Origin: Malikia sp.
GTDB lineage: Bacteria > Pseudomonadota > Gammaproteobacteria > Burkholderiales > Burkholderiaceae_C
Direction of reading: 5' to 3'
DNA: 45,353 nucleotides
Assembly (NCBI RefSeq): GCF_028687635.1
Contig: NZ_JAQTZS010000025.1
Coordinates: forward strand, 1-45,353
Shown here one piece after another: positions 35,401 through 45,192 of this stretch. The position numbers and the translations under genes were made by a program. Each line of letters opens with the position of its first letter. Position 1 is the first letter of the stretch. The notes under the pieces are model-generated. The model had not been told where the DNA came from, ran no database searches, and saw nothing but the letters and a program-made list of their open reading frames with translations.

Positions 35401-35643
35401 CAGCAAGGCGAGGTAGCCGCTGGACAGGTGCCGGCGAGTGGTCCAGACCAGCGAGAAAATCGAGAAATTCACCATGATGGCGGTAATCTCGGCCATCGTG
35501 TGAAACAGCAGGTAATGCTCGCTGCGCGCCAGCACCATGATCACCAGCGCCAGCCCCAGAAACACCCACAAGCCGAACGGCTCGTGGGGCTTGCTCTCGT
35601 CTAGCGGACTGACATGGCCTTGCCTGATGCCAAACATGCTCAT
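32485..35643 (-). CDS. Hybrid histidine kinase: MASE3, three PAS, HisKA, HATPase, REC
   Basis: A 1052-residue membrane sensor. Residues about 25-260 form seven or so hydrophobic segments with the MASE3 pattern (HYLLFHTMAEI, DIFHALTFKGM, FWLIARLIEAV). Three PAS modules follow at about 300-400, 415-530 and 540-645. The kinase core has the H-box [15 protein letters not shown] (His676), the N-box NAIKFT, and the G-boxes DTGIGI and GGTGLGLSI. The receiver domain carries Asp973 in VIMDIQMPVMDG. No DNA-binding output and no partner regulator is adjacent. Ligand unknown. It starts 38 nt after dapB and may be read from the bamE-dapB promoter. ATG 35643 or 35637 is the start. Confidence 0.92.
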   Translation of the reverse strand: MSMFGIRQGHVSPLDESKPHEPFGLWVFLGLALVIMVLARSEHYLLFHTMAEITAIMVNFSIFSLVWTTRRHLSSGYLALLGSAYGAIGVVDIFHALTFKGMTLLPGVTSSHPTQFWLIARLIEAVAVVLAPLLIRRRVDFLRSALAFGLVGGLGVIAVLKGWLPPTFEDGVGLTPFKIVMEYAIIGLTLVGMALLWRHRDHFTNKVFWLLVGSLWSAAITEFCFTQYVDFHDFSNEIGHYFRLFSAVFVYLAIVVTGVRQPAEQLFARLKEEEQKLHDTNLRLLQTSRQLNQAQGVAHIGSWYLDIPNQQLAWSDETYRLFAVPQGTPVSLGLFTSYVLEEDRLRLSEAWQAAVAGAEYDIEHRIVVAGEIRWVRERAEIRRGADGVALEGVGTVQDITRRVQTERTLRESEDRLRAIIDTSPVPMLISTSHQIASVNQAFVKIFGYTANELLTLEGFRSKVYPDPDYRQQVIEEWQARREISNRDGTPFEPIEVRIRCKDGSFKTVLGESAALPGRDLHLATLVDITPQKNALARMEVLLETAIDGIHILDEAGNLVECSPSFARMLGYQQQEIRGLNLSDWGTRLSRDQIVAGIRRLMEQPAVFETRHRRKDGSLFDVEISAKGILLDGHLHLYASSRDITERKRLESVLVVAKEAAEAANLAKSQFLATMSHEIRTPMNGILGMAQLLLPPELPDAERIDYARTILNSGQTLLTLLNDILDMAKVDSGKLVLESTVFDPARMLGELKSLFATSARSKGLRIEFRGLGKANHYRGDPHRLHQMASNLITNAIKFTEQGSVLIEASEQAAPDGKALLRFAVTDTGIGISADRLPSLFKAFTQADSSMTRKYGGTGLGLSIVRSLANLMGGTVGVESVPGQGSCFWFQVCLDTVAAVEEHRQLARTGVAPGDEAKAERLTGRILVVEDNATNRIIIQSMLRKMGLEVAVAEDGQQGVAAVRGSQAFDLVIMDIQMPVMDGRSATRAIREWEGSGQRARLPIIALTADAYEADRQQAIAAGMDDFLTKPLLYEALRAVMLRWLPGRVVKTTA

Positions 35644-35681
35644 GCGGTGCTCTGCAGCCTGGTGAACTGCCCGGGCTTGGC

Positions 35682-36491
35682 TCAGCGCAGGCTGAGCACG
35701 TCGAACATGTCGTAGAGGCCGGTCGGCTCGTCGGCCAGGAAGCGCGCGGCGCGCAGGCTGCCCTGGGCGTAGGTGGCGCGGCTGCTGGACTTGTGCGTGA
35801 TCTCGATGCGGTCGCCGATGCCGGCGAACAGCACGGTGTGGTCGCCGACGATGTCGCCGCCGCGCACGGTCGCGAAACCGATGCTCGACGGGTCGCGCTC
35901 GCCGGTGTGGCCGTAGCGCTCGTAGACCGCGCAGTCCTTGAGGTCGCGTCCGAGCGCGTCGGCGATCACCTCGCCCATCTTGAGCGCGGTGCCGCTGGGC
36001 GCGTCGACCTTGTGGCGGTGATGCGCCTCGATGATCTCGATGTCGTAGCCCGTGCTCAGCGCCTTGGCGGCCATTTCGAGCAGCTTCAGGGTCACGTTGA
36101 CGCCGACGCTCATGTTGGGCGCCATCACGATCGAGATGTGCTTGGCCGCCTCGGCGATCTCGGCCTTCTGCTCGTCGGAAAAGCCCGTGGTGCCGATGAT
36201 CAGCTTGACGCCATGCCGGACGCAGGCGCGCAGATGCTCCATCGTGCCCTCGGGGCGGGTGAAGTCGATCAGGTACTGGCTGCCAGCCATCGCGTCGAGC
36301 TCGGACGCGATCGCCACGCCGCTGGCCTGGCCCATGAAGCCGCTGGCGTCCAGGCCCAGCGCGGGGCTGCCGGCCCGGTCGAGCGCGGCGCTCAGGACAC
36401 AGTCGTCGGCATTCTGGACGGCTTCGATCAGCATGCGGCCCATGCGGCCGCTGGCGCCTGCGATGCAGACGCGGTGAAGGGAGTTGCTCAT
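35682..36491 (-). CDS. dapB: 4-hydroxy-tetrahydrodipicolinate reductase
   Basis: A 269-residue enzyme of lysine and diaminopimelate synthesis. The NAD(P) site GASGRMG is at residues 14-20, and the signature [16 protein letters not shown] includes the catalytic histidine and lysine; IGTTGFS and [10 protein letters not shown] are also conserved. It starts 6 nt after bamE, so the two are cotranscribed, as in other Burkholderiales. Confidence 0.97.
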   Translation of the reverse strand: MSNSLHRVCIAGASGRMGRMLIEAVQNADDCVLSAALDRAGSPALGLDASGFMGQASGVAIASELDAMAGSQYLIDFTRPEGTMEHLRACVRHGVKLIIGTTGFSDEQKAEIAEAAKHISIVMAPNMSVGVNVTLKLLEMAAKALSTGYDIEIIEAHHRHKVDAPSGTALKMGEVIADALGRDLKDCAVYERYGHTGERDPSSIGFATVRGGDIVGDHTVLFAGIGDRIEITHKSSSRATYAQGSLRAARFLADEPTGLYDMFDVLSLR

Positions 36492-36497
36492 GGCGGA

Positions 36498-37070
36498 TTA
36501 ACGGGATTCGAGAGGCGGATAGCTCGCCGCGGGCGCGGCGGCAGGGGCGGGTTGCTCGGACTCGGCCGGCTGGCGGTTCTTGTCGGCGAAGGCCTTGAGC
36601 TCGGCCTCGGTCGCCTGCAACGGCGGCACCTTGTCGCCCTTGCGGCGCACATCGAGCGACGAGACGAACTCCTGCTCGGACGGCAGCGCGTCGGCCTGCA
36701 CGCGCTCGAGCAGATCCTGGCGGAAGAACACGGTCACCTTGCGCTGCTGCGGCGGCTGGCCCTGGCGACGGAAGGTGAACACATAGTCCCAACGGTCGGC
36801 GTGGAAGGCGCTGGCCAGCAGCGACGTGCCCAGGATGCTGCGCACCTGCTCGCGCGGCATGCCGGGCGACAGGGCCTGGACCTGCTCGCGGGTCACCACG
36901 TTGCCCTGCAGCACATCGCTCTTGTAGGGCGTCAGCACGCCACCGAGCGAACCGACCGCGGCACCGACCTTGTCCGCGCTGGAGCAGCCGGAGAGAGCCA
37001 GCAGGGCCGAAACGGCGACCACGGTGGCCCCCAGTGCGCGGGCGCGCATAGTGCGAGGTTTGAACATCAT
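36498..37070 (-). CDS. bamE: Outer-membrane assembly lipoprotein BamE
   Basis: A 190-residue lipoprotein of the BAM complex. The signal peptide ends in lipobox LSGC (Cys29). The SmpA/OmlA fold includes [31 protein letters not shown] and [11 protein letters not shown]. The C-terminal tail (about 150-190) is Pro/Ala-rich. Two start ATGs lie side by side (37070 and 37067). It is divergent from fur, the classic betaproteobacterial and gammaproteobacterial arrangement. Confidence 0.95.
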   Translation of the reverse strand: MMFKPRTMRARALGATVVAVSALLALSGCSSADKVGAAVGSLGGVLTPYKSDVLQGNVVTREQVQALSPGMPREQVRSILGTSLLASAFHADRWDYVFTFRRQGQPPQQRKVTVFFRQDLLERVQADALPSEQEFVSSLDVRRKGDKVPPLQATEAELKAFADKNRQPAESEQPAPAAAPAASYPPLESR

Positions 37071-37222
37071 GTCTCTGCGGTCAATGGGTGAACCCTGCGC
37101 GGCCGGGGGCGCATGGCGATATGATCCGAGGCATTGTAGCCCTTGGGGCGAGGCCCAAGCCGGTGCCGGCTCGGACCCCGCCGGGCCCGGGCCCGCGAGG
37201 GATCACAGCGAGCCAGCCACCC

Positions 37223-37660
37223 ATGTCCAACATCGAAGAACTCAAGAGCACCGGACTCAAAGCCACCCTGCCGCGCCTCAAGATCCTGGAGGTGTTCCAG
37301 AACAGCCGCCAGCGCCACATGACGGCCGAGGATGTGTTCCGCGTGCTGCTCGAGGCCCGCTCCGACATCGGCCTGGCCACCGTCTACCGGGTGCTGATGC
37401 AGTTCGAGCAGGCCGGCCTGCTGACGCGCAGCAGCTTCGAGTCGGGCAAGGCGGTCTACGAGCTCAACGAAGGCCAGCACCACGACCATCTGGTCTGCCT
37501 CGACTGCGGTCGGGTCGAGGAGTTCTACGACCCCGAGATCGAACGGCGCCAGCATCAGATCGCGCGGGAGCGCGGCTTCAAGCTGCAGGAACACGCCTTG
37601 TCGCTGTACGCCAGCTGCGACAAGCCCGACTGCGAACACCGCGCCCGCGCCCGCCGCTGA
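37223..37660 (+). CDS. fur: Ferric uptake regulator
   Basis: A 145-residue Fur repressor. The winged helix ([37 protein letters not shown]) is followed by the metal region [13 protein letters not shown] with Cys92 and Cys95, and a second cysteine pair CDKPDC (Cys132, Cys137) for structural zinc. ATG 37223 gives the normal N terminus; the open frame upstream is not homologous. Candidate iron-linked targets in this window are the hemerythrin and bacterioferritin genes, although I found no clear Fur box in front of them. Confidence 0.97.
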   Translation: MSNIEELKSTGLKATLPRLKILEVFQNSRQRHMTAEDVFRVLLEARSDIGLATVYRVLMQFEQAGLLTRSSFESGKAVYELNEGQHHDHLVCLDCGRVEEFYDPEIERRQHQIARERGFKLQEHALSLYASCDKPDCEHRARARR

Positions 37661-37676
37661 CGGGCGCGCGCAAGCT

Positions 37677-38630
37677 TCAGCGCATCCCGCGCTCCATCGC
37701 CTCGCGCTGGCGCTGCGCGAACTCGGCGTAGGTGTCGATGCCGCGCAGCTGCAGGATGGTGTTGCGCACGGCGGCCTCGACCAGCACCGCGATGTTGCGC
37801 CCGGCCACGACCTGGATCACGGCCTTGCGCACCGGCACCCCCAACACGTCCTGGTAGAGCGGCTCGGAAGGCATGCGCTCGTAGTCGCGTTCCATCGTCT
37901 CCTTGCGCACCAAGTGCACGATCAGCTTGAGCCGCATCTTGCGCCGCACCGCGGTCTCGCCGAAGATCTGCTTGATGTCGAGCAGACCGATGCCGCGCAC
38001 CTCCAGCAGGTTCTGCAGCAGCTCGGGGCAGCGACCCTCGATCGTGTTCTGGTTGATGCGGTAGAGGTCGACCGCGTCGTCGGCGACCAGCCCGTTGCCG
38101 CGCGAGATCAGCTCAAGGCCCAGCTCGCTCTTGCCCAGGCCGGACTCGCCGGTGATCAGCACGCCGATGCTCAGGATGTCCATGAAGACGCCGTGCAGCG
38201 TCGCGCGCTCGGCGAAATGGCGGGCCAGATAGGCGCGCAACACGTCGATCACATGGGCCGATGAACCGCCGGTCGAGAACAGCGGAATATGCGCGCGCTC
38301 GCACATCGAGACCAGCGCGTCGGGCGCCGGCTGGCCGTCGGCCACCACCAGCACCGGCGGCTCGAGCGTGACGATGCGCGAGACCCGGCGCCGGCAGTCG
38401 TCCTGGCCCGAGTGGACCAGATAGCGCACCTCGCGCTCGCCCAGCACCTGGATGCGGTAGGGATGGATGTAATTGAGGTGGCCGACCAGATCGGCGCTCG
38501 AGCGCGCCTGCTGGATCGCCAGCTCGTCGAAGCGGCGCTCGGAAGCGCTCAGCCCGGCCAGCCACTGCCAGCCCAGGCTTTCGCGGTGGTCCTCGAACAG
38601 CGCGTCGGCGCTGATGACCTTGGGTTTCAT
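37677..38630 (-). CDS. hprK: HPr kinase/phosphorylase
   Basis: A 317-residue bifunctional enzyme. Catalytic His146 lies in [10 protein letters not shown], the Walker A motif GESGLGKS is at 161-168, and the family signature [16 protein letters not shown] follows. It phosphorylates HPr on serine and reverses this with inorganic phosphate. In proteobacteria it belongs with PtsN in the PTS-Ntr regulatory branch. It begins 10 nt after ptsN, in one operon. Confidence 0.96.
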   Translation of the reverse strand: MKPKVISADALFEDHRESLGWQWLAGLSASERRFDELAIQQARSSADLVGHLNYIHPYRIQVLGEREVRYLVHSGQDDCRRRVSRIVTLEPPVLVVADGQPAPDALVSMCERAHIPLFSTGGSSAHVIDVLRAYLARHFAERATLHGVFMDILSIGVLITGESGLGKSELGLELISRGNGLVADDAVDLYRINQNTIEGRCPELLQNLLEVRGIGLLDIKQIFGETAVRRKMRLKLIVHLVRKETMERDYERMPSEPLYQDVLGVPVRKAVIQVVAGRNIAVLVEAAVRNTILQLRGIDTYAEFAQRQREAMERGMR

Positions 38631-38640
38631 CGCGCGAGGC

Positions 38641-39111
38641 TCAGGCGGCGCTGTGGACCGACTGCCAGCTGGCGATCAGCTGGTGCAAGGCGGCCGCGTC
38701 GGCGCTGGCCTTCATGCGGTCGCGCAGCACGCCGTCGCTGAGCAGCTCGGCGATCTCGGACAGGATCTCCAGGTGCTTCTGGGTCGAGGCCTCGGGCACC
38801 AGCAGGAAGATCAGCAGGTTGACGGGTTGTTCGTCGGGCGCGTCGAAGCCGATCGGGTGCGCCAGCTGGAACACCGCGGCCAGCGGCTGCTTGAGGCCCT
38901 TGATGCGGCCATGCGGAATGGCCACGCCATGGCCCAGGCCGGTCGAACCCAGCCGTTCGCGGGCAAACAGGCTGTCGGTGACCAGGGCACGATTGAGACC
39001 GTGCAGCGTTTCGAACAGCAGGCCCGCTTCCTCGAAAGCGCGCTTCTTGCTGGTGGCGTCGACGGCCACCAGAACTTGGTCAGCAGGCAATATGACAGAG
39101 AGTCGATTCAT
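38641..39111 (-). CDS. ptsN: PTS IIA-like nitrogen regulatory protein
   Basis: A 156-residue EIIA-Ntr protein. The phosphorylated histidine is His67 in [13 protein letters not shown], with preceding [19 protein letters not shown]. It links carbon, nitrogen and potassium control through its phosphorylation state. A terminator lies between it and hpf upstream, so ptsN-hprK may have a promoter in 39112-39174. Confidence 0.96.
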   Translation of the reverse strand: MNRLSVILPADQVLVAVDATSKKRAFEEAGLLFETLHGLNRALVTDSLFARERLGSTGLGHGVAIPHGRIKGLKQPLAAVFQLAHPIGFDAPDEQPVNLLIFLLVPEASTQKHLEILSEIAELLSDGVLRDRMKASADAAALHQLIASWQSVHSAA

Positions 39112-39174
39112 GTGACAGCCTCGGGGGGGAAGCGGAAATTATGCCTAACCACATCAAGCAGACGCGGAAAAACG

Positions 39175-39206
39175 AAAAAAGCCGCTTGATGCGTCAAGCG
39201 GCTTTT
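39175..39206 (-). terminator. Strong intrinsic terminator after hpf
   Basis: A perfect 13-bp stem, AAAAGCCGCTTGA (39177-39189) with its complement at 39194-39206, and a 4-nt loop. On the minus strand it is followed by a U-run (complement of 39175-39180). It lies 36 nt after the hpf stop; the A/T ends make it bidirectional in form. Confidence 0.85.
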
Positions 39207-39241
39207 CGCGCTATGGGCATTGTGCCACAGCGGGCCGGAAC

Positions 39242-39574
39242 TCACTGCGGGGCGCGCTTGGCACTCTCGTGATGATGCTCCTGCAGCTTGTCCTTGTGGC
39301 GCAGCACCTGGCGATCGAGCTTGTCGGCGAGTTCATCGACGGCGGCATAGAGATCGGCGTGCGTGCTCTCGGCGTGGATGTCCTTGCCCTTGATGTGGAT
39401 GTTGCATTCGGCCTTCTGGCGCAGATCCTTCTCGGTGAGCTTGTCCACCGACAGCAGGACCTTGATGTCGACGACCTGATCGAAATGCCGCTTGATGCGG
39501 TCGAGTTTTTCGGTGACATAGCTGCGCAGCGCAGGCGTGACTTCGAGGTGATGACCGCTGATCGTCAGGTTCAT
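39242..39574 (-). CDS. hpf: Ribosome hibernation promoting factor
   Basis: A 110-residue short HPF/YfiA-type protein: [20 protein letters not shown], then [12 protein letters not shown] and [18 protein letters not shown]. It binds the 30S subunit and promotes 100S ribosome dimers in stationary phase. It is the short form, with no C-terminal dimerisation domain. ATG 39574 has AGGAG upstream. The rpoN gene that usually precedes hpf in this group is not present. Confidence 0.95.
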   Translation of the reverse strand: MNLTISGHHLEVTPALRSYVTEKLDRIKRHFDQVVDIKVLLSVDKLTEKDLRQKAECNIHIKGKDIHAESTHADLYAAVDELADKLDRQVLRHKDKLQEHHHESAKRAPQ

Positions 39575-39976
39575 ACAGGGGACTCCTATGCTCGGATTGA
39601 CCATGCCGCCGTCCTGGGACAGCGGTGGAAATCGCGATTTCCGACTCCACTATGCCGGCTTGTGCCGGGGCTGGCAAGCGGATTGAGCGTTTTTTCGATC
39701 GCCATTTTCATGACCGTTGATCCAGGTCGCCATCCCTGCGCGGCGAGTCGGCAAGGCCCGAAAAAGCGCCGACTCCGATGCCATAATCCGGGTTGAACTC
39801 AATACCGGAAAACCCCATGGAAAGCAGCCCCAGTCGCCTGCTTTCAGTGCTGGCGCGGCGCTCCTGAATCCGGCAAGGGCCGGCCGGGGGACCGGGCTGG
39901 CGGCTGAAAGCATCCCTCTCACCGCCCTGGCGAACGCCGTTTCGCCCCGCCCCCCATCCGCCCCGGGAGTCCGCCC
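39575..39976 (+). promoter_or_regulatory. Structured leader region upstream of corA
   Basis: About 400 nt between hpf and corA have no long gene. Visible structures are an 8-bp hairpin GAGTCGGC/GCCGACTC (39745-39752 and 39768-39775), then a long-range 8-bp pair GCTTTCAG (39840-39847) with CTGAAAGC (39904-39911) enclosing a GC-rich core that includes CCGGC/GCCGG (39870-39874, 39879-39883). A 16-codon ORF (39818-39868) ends inside it. This fits a regulated 5' leader, perhaps magnesium-responsive as for other corA/mgt genes. I cannot assign a named riboswitch class. Confidence 0.4.
39818..39868 (+). CDS. Possible 16-aa leader peptide of corA
   Basis: ATG 39818 opens MESSPSRLLSVLARRS and stops at TGA 39866-39868, with the 5' arm of the long-range corA leader pair lying within it. 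Salmonella corA also has a short leader ORF (corL). The ribosome binding site here is weak (CGGAAAAC), so this is tentative. Confidence 0.25.
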
Positions 39977-40963
39977 ATGCTCAACGTCTTCACCTTGGCC
40001 AACGGCCGTCTGTTCCAGGAAGAAATCGACTCCCTGGAGGAACTGGCCCGCTTCAAGCCGATCTGGGTCGATCTCGAATCGCCCACGCCCGAGGAGCGGC
40101 GCTGGGTGCGCCAGCATTTCGGGCTGTCGATCCCCGAGGACGCGATGGACGAGGACATCGAGGAGTCGGCGCGCTTCTTCGAGGAAGACAACGGCGAGCT
40201 GCATATCCGCTCGGACTTCCTGATCGATGACGAGGAAAAACCGCGCTCGGTGCGGGTAGCCTTCATCCTGAACCAGCAGAACCCCGAACTCAACAGCCAT
40301 GGCGTGCTGTTCTCGATCCACGACGAGGATGTGCCGGTGTTCCGCCTGCTGCGCCTGCGCGCGCGCCGCATGCCAGGCCTGATCACCGACGCCAAGGACG
40401 TGCTGCTGAGCCTGTTCGACACCGACGCCGAATACTGCGCCGACACGGTCGAGGGCATCTACGACGAGCTCGACGAGGTCAGCCGCCAGGTGCTGGCCGG
40501 TGACGTGACGGACAACAAGGCCGGCGAGGTGCTGGCGGCGATCGCGCGCCACCAGGACATGGCGGGCCGCATCCGGCGCAACGTGATGGATACCCGGCGC
40601 GCGGTCAGCTTCATGATGCGCACCCGCATGCTCGGCGCCGAACAGTTCGAGGACGCGCGCCAGATCCTGCGCGACCTCGACTCGCTCGACAGCCACACCG
40701 CCTTCCTGTTCGACAAGATCAACTTCCTGATGGACGCCACGGTCGGCTTCATCAACATCAACCAGAACAAGATCATCAAGATCTTCTCGGTCGCCAGCGT
40801 CGCGCTGCTGCCACCGACGCTGATCGCCAGCATCTACGGCATGAACTTCCAGTACATGCCCGAGCTGACCCAGAGCTGGGGCTACCCGGCCGCGCTGTGC
40901 CTGATGGTCGCGTCGGCGGTCGGCCCGATGCTCTACTTCCGCAAGCGCGGCTGGCTCAAGTGA
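39977..40963 (+). CDS. corA: Magnesium/cobalt transporter CorA
   Basis: A 328-residue pentameric Mg2+ channel. The cytoplasmic funnel (residues 1-265) is acidic, with DEDIEESARFFEEDNG. Two transmembrane helices sit at the C terminus, and the pore signature YGMNF lies at the end of the first, followed by the short loop MPELTQSWGYP. It ends in the basic tail KRGWLK. ATG 39977 has GGGAG 8 nt upstream. It carries the long leader described above and is divergent from hpf. Confidence 0.96.
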   Translation: MLNVFTLANGRLFQEEIDSLEELARFKPIWVDLESPTPEERRWVRQHFGLSIPEDAMDEDIEESARFFEEDNGELHIRSDFLIDDEEKPRSVRVAFILNQQNPELNSHGVLFSIHDEDVPVFRLLRLRARRMPGLITDAKDVLLSLFDTDAEYCADTVEGIYDELDEVSRQVLAGDVTDNKAGEVLAAIARHQDMAGRIRRNVMDTRRAVSFMMRTRMLGAEQFEDARQILRDLDSLDSHTAFLFDKINFLMDATVGFININQNKIIKIFSVASVALLPPTLIASIYGMNFQYMPELTQSWGYPAALCLMVASAVGPMLYFRKRGWLK

Positions 40964-41005
40964 GCGTGGCGGCTGGCCAGCCGCGTGCCCGTGCTGCCCG
41001 CTGGC

Positions 41006-41761
41006 TCACAGCAGCCTGAGCGCGACCTCCAGCATGCGGCCGCTGTAGTGGCGCGCGACCTGCTGCAGGAAGGCCGGGAAGTCGACATGGGCCTGGTCGT
41101 CGGCGCGGTCCGAGATGGTGCGCACGGCGCAGAAGGGCACTGAATAATCGTGGCAGACCTGCGCCACCGCGCCGCTCTCCATGTCGACCGCCAGCGCCTC
41201 GCGCAGTTCGGCGCGCAGCGCGCGGCTCTCGGCCTCGGTGGCGACGAAGCGGTCGCCGGTGACGATCTTGCCGCTGTGCACGCGCGGCGCCTGCAGGCCG
41301 AAGGCCGCGCGGGTGGCGGCGTCGAGCCGCCCGGGCAGCCAGGCGATGGCCTCCTCGGCCGCCTGCCACATCAGCCGCAGCAGGGCCGGATCGGCCGGAA
41401 AGCGCGACAGGCCGTAGCCCGGCAGCTCGTGGCGCGCAAACAGCGGCGAGGCATCCATGTCGTGCTGCAGGTAGCGGCTGCCGACCACGATGTCGCCGAC
41501 CGCCACGCCGTCCCCGATGCCGCCCGCCACGCCGGTGAAGATCACCTGTTGCGGCCTGAAACGCTCCAGCAGCACCGCGGTGGTGGTGGCCGCCGCCACC
41601 TTGCCGATGCCCGACAGCACCGCGATCACCTCGTGGCCGTGCAGGCGGCCGCGCCAGAACTGGCGGCCGGCCACGGCAGTCTGGTGCTCGTCGGGCATGA
41701 GGGCCAGCAGCTCGGCCAGTTCCTCGTGCAGCGCGCTGATGATCGCGATTCTTTGTCCCAT
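41006..41761 (-). CDS. mtnN: 5'-methylthioadenosine/S-adenosylhomocysteine nucleosidase
   Basis: A 251-residue nucleosidase: N-terminal RIAIISALHEELAELLAL with the active-site glutamate, GVAGGIGDGVAVGDIVVG, and the substrate region VDMESGAVAQV, with the catalytic Asp in RTISDRAD. It cleaves methylthioadenosine and S-adenosylhomocysteine, recycling SAM by-products, and is somewhat longer than the E. coli enzyme (232 aa). ATG 41761 is 7 nt after the stop of the acyl-CoA ligase gene, so the two form an operon. Confidence 0.93.
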   Translation of the reverse strand: MGQRIAIISALHEELAELLALMPDEHQTAVAGRQFWRGRLHGHEVIAVLSGIGKVAAATTTAVLLERFRPQQVIFTGVAGGIGDGVAVGDIVVGSRYLQHDMDASPLFARHELPGYGLSRFPADPALLRLMWQAAEEAIAWLPGRLDAATRAAFGLQAPRVHSGKIVTGDRFVATEAESRALRAELREALAVDMESGAVAQVCHDYSVPFCAVRTISDRADDQAHVDFPAFLQQVARHYSGRMLEVALRLL

Positions 41762-41768
41762 GGCGCGA

Positions 41769-43487
41769 TTATTGCCCCTGGCTGGTCCTCGACCGCTCCA
41801 GCTCGGCATCGCGCAGCGCGCGGCGCAGCACCTTGCCGAGCGGGTTCCTCGGCAGCGCGTCGCGGAACTCGATCCGGCGCGGCCGCTTGTAGCCGGTCAG
41901 GCGCGTGCGGCAGTGGTCGCGGATCTGGTGCTCGTCGAGCCGAGGATCGCGCCTGATGACGAACAGCCCGACCAGCTCGCCCGAACGCGGATCGGGCAGG
42001 CCGACGGCGGCGCAATCGAGCACGCCGGGCAGCTCGGCCACGACCGACTCGACCTCGCTCGGGTAGACCTTGAAGCCGCTGACCAGGATCAGGTCCTTCT
42101 TGCGGTCGACCAGGCGGAAACCACCTCCCTCGTCCATGATGCCGATGTCGCCGGTGCGCAGCCAGCCGCCCGGCAGCATGACCCGTGCCGTCTCGTCCGG
42201 GCGTTGCCAGTAGCCCGCCATGACCTGGGGCCCGCGGACCGCGATCTCGCCGGGCTGGCCGGGCGCCACCTCGGCGCCGGCCTCGTCGATGCACATCATC
42301 TGCGTGCCCGGCAGCGGCAGCCCGATCGAACCGTCGAAAGCGCCGCCGACCACCGGGTTGCAGCTGACCGTGGGGCTGGCCTCGGACAGGCCATAGCCCT
42401 CGCAGATCGGGCAGCCGGTGCGCTCCAGCCAGCGGCGCGCCACCTCGGCCTGTACCGTCATGCCACCACCGACCGAGACCAGCAGCTGACTCCAGTCGAC
42501 CTGGCCGAAATCCGGGTGGTCAAGCAGCGCCCGGAACAGCGTGTCGACGCCCGGGAAGATGTGGATGCGCTGCCTGGCCAGCGTCCGGATCATCGAGCGC
42601 AGATCGCGCGGGTCCGGAATCAGCACGAAGCGGCCACCATCGTGCAGGCACAGCAGCATGCAGACCGTGAAGGCGAAGATATGGTGCAGCGGCAGCGCAC
42701 AGACGTAGCAGACCGGCTCGCCGGGCGGCAACCGGCGCAGCGCCGGAGCGTTCCAGGCGCCGGACTGCAGCACGTTGGCGATCAGGTTGCGGTGCAGCAG
42801 CAGCGCCCCCTTGGGCACGCCGGTGGTGCCGCCGGTGTACTGCAGCAACGCGGGGTCATCGGGGCCGAGCTCGGGTTGGTTCAGCGGCAGGCGGCGGCCC
42901 CGCGCCAGCGCGTCCTGGAAACGCAGCGCCCGCGGCAGCTGGTAGGGCGGTACCCGCTGGCGCACATGGCGCAGCATGAAGTCGACCAGCGCCCCCTTGA
43001 ACGGACCCAGCATGTCGCCGACGGCGCACAGCAAGACATGCCGCACCCCGGTGCGCGCCAGGCAGGCCTGCAGCGTGGCGGCAAAGTTCTCGAGCACGAC
43101 GATGGCGCTGGCGCCCGAATCGCGCAGCTGCTGTTCGAGCTCGCGCGGCGTGTAGAGCGGGTTGACATTGACCAGCACGCAGCCGGCGCGCAGGATGGCG
43201 GCCACCGCGACCGGGTATTGGGGCAGATTGGGCAACATGACCGCGATGCGCTCGCCGCGCCGCAGGCCCAGGCCCTGCAGGCAGGCCGCCAATGCGCGCG
43301 AGTGGCGGTCGAGTTCGGCATAACTGAAATCGCAGCCCATGAAGCTGCAGGCGGTGCGGTCCGCATGGCGAGCAAAGCTGTGCTCCAGCAGCTCGACCAG
43401 GGAGCGGTACTGGCCGGGGTCGATGTCGGCCGGCATGCCGGGCGGGTAATGGGCCAGCCAAGGGCGGTCGGCGGCAGTGATGACCAT
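41769..43487 (-). CDS. AMP-dependent acyl-CoA ligase (FadD-like)
   Basis: A 572-residue adenylate-forming enzyme. The P-loop is QYTGGTTGVPKGALL, the A5 motif GYGLSEASP, the A7 motif GWLRTGDIG, the hinge DRKKDLILVSGFKVYP, and the catalytic lysine lies in NPLGKVLRR. The overall pattern resembles long-chain fatty-acid--CoA ligase FadD; medium-chain or aromatic acids are not excluded. ATG 43487 follows CCGGAG. It is transcribed with mtnN and divergent from the hybrid kinase gene. Confidence 0.9.
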   Translation of the reverse strand: MVITAADRPWLAHYPPGMPADIDPGQYRSLVELLEHSFARHADRTACSFMGCDFSYAELDRHSRALAACLQGLGLRRGERIAVMLPNLPQYPVAVAAILRAGCVLVNVNPLYTPRELEQQLRDSGASAIVVLENFAATLQACLARTGVRHVLLCAVGDMLGPFKGALVDFMLRHVRQRVPPYQLPRALRFQDALARGRRLPLNQPELGPDDPALLQYTGGTTGVPKGALLLHRNLIANVLQSGAWNAPALRRLPPGEPVCYVCALPLHHIFAFTVCMLLCLHDGGRFVLIPDPRDLRSMIRTLARQRIHIFPGVDTLFRALLDHPDFGQVDWSQLLVSVGGGMTVQAEVARRWLERTGCPICEGYGLSEASPTVSCNPVVGGAFDGSIGLPLPGTQMMCIDEAGAEVAPGQPGEIAVRGPQVMAGYWQRPDETARVMLPGGWLRTGDIGIMDEGGGFRLVDRKKDLILVSGFKVYPSEVESVVAELPGVLDCAAVGLPDPRSGELVGLFVIRRDPRLDEHQIRDHCRTRLTGYKRPRRIEFRDALPRNPLGKVLRRALRDAELERSRTSQGQ

Positions 43488-43624
43488 GTCGTCTCCGGTA
43501 TCTCGTACAGGCTTGAGCGAGTCCCGCCTGGCCCGGCAGGCCGGACGCTGGCGCAGCCCATTATCGCCACGGGCCAGCACGCGGGCTACCGGTTTTTTCC
43601 GACGGAATTTGCTAGATTCGCACC

Positions 43625-45040
<1,416 letters not shown>

Positions 45041-45192
45041 ATGGCGCACCGTCGGGCCGGATCGTGCCGCATCCCTCCCGCCGTTGTCGTGACACAACAA
45101 TGATGGAAACGAGGCAATCCACATTCCACCCTACGCATAGACTGGGCTCATTCATCATGTGCTGGAAACCCCCAGCAATTCTCAATTTGCGC

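Noticed and set aside
39745-39911. Calling the corA leader a known riboswitch (M-box, ykoY-yybP, fluoride)
   Set aside because: None of the conserved core sequences of those classes was found; only stem pairings are visible.
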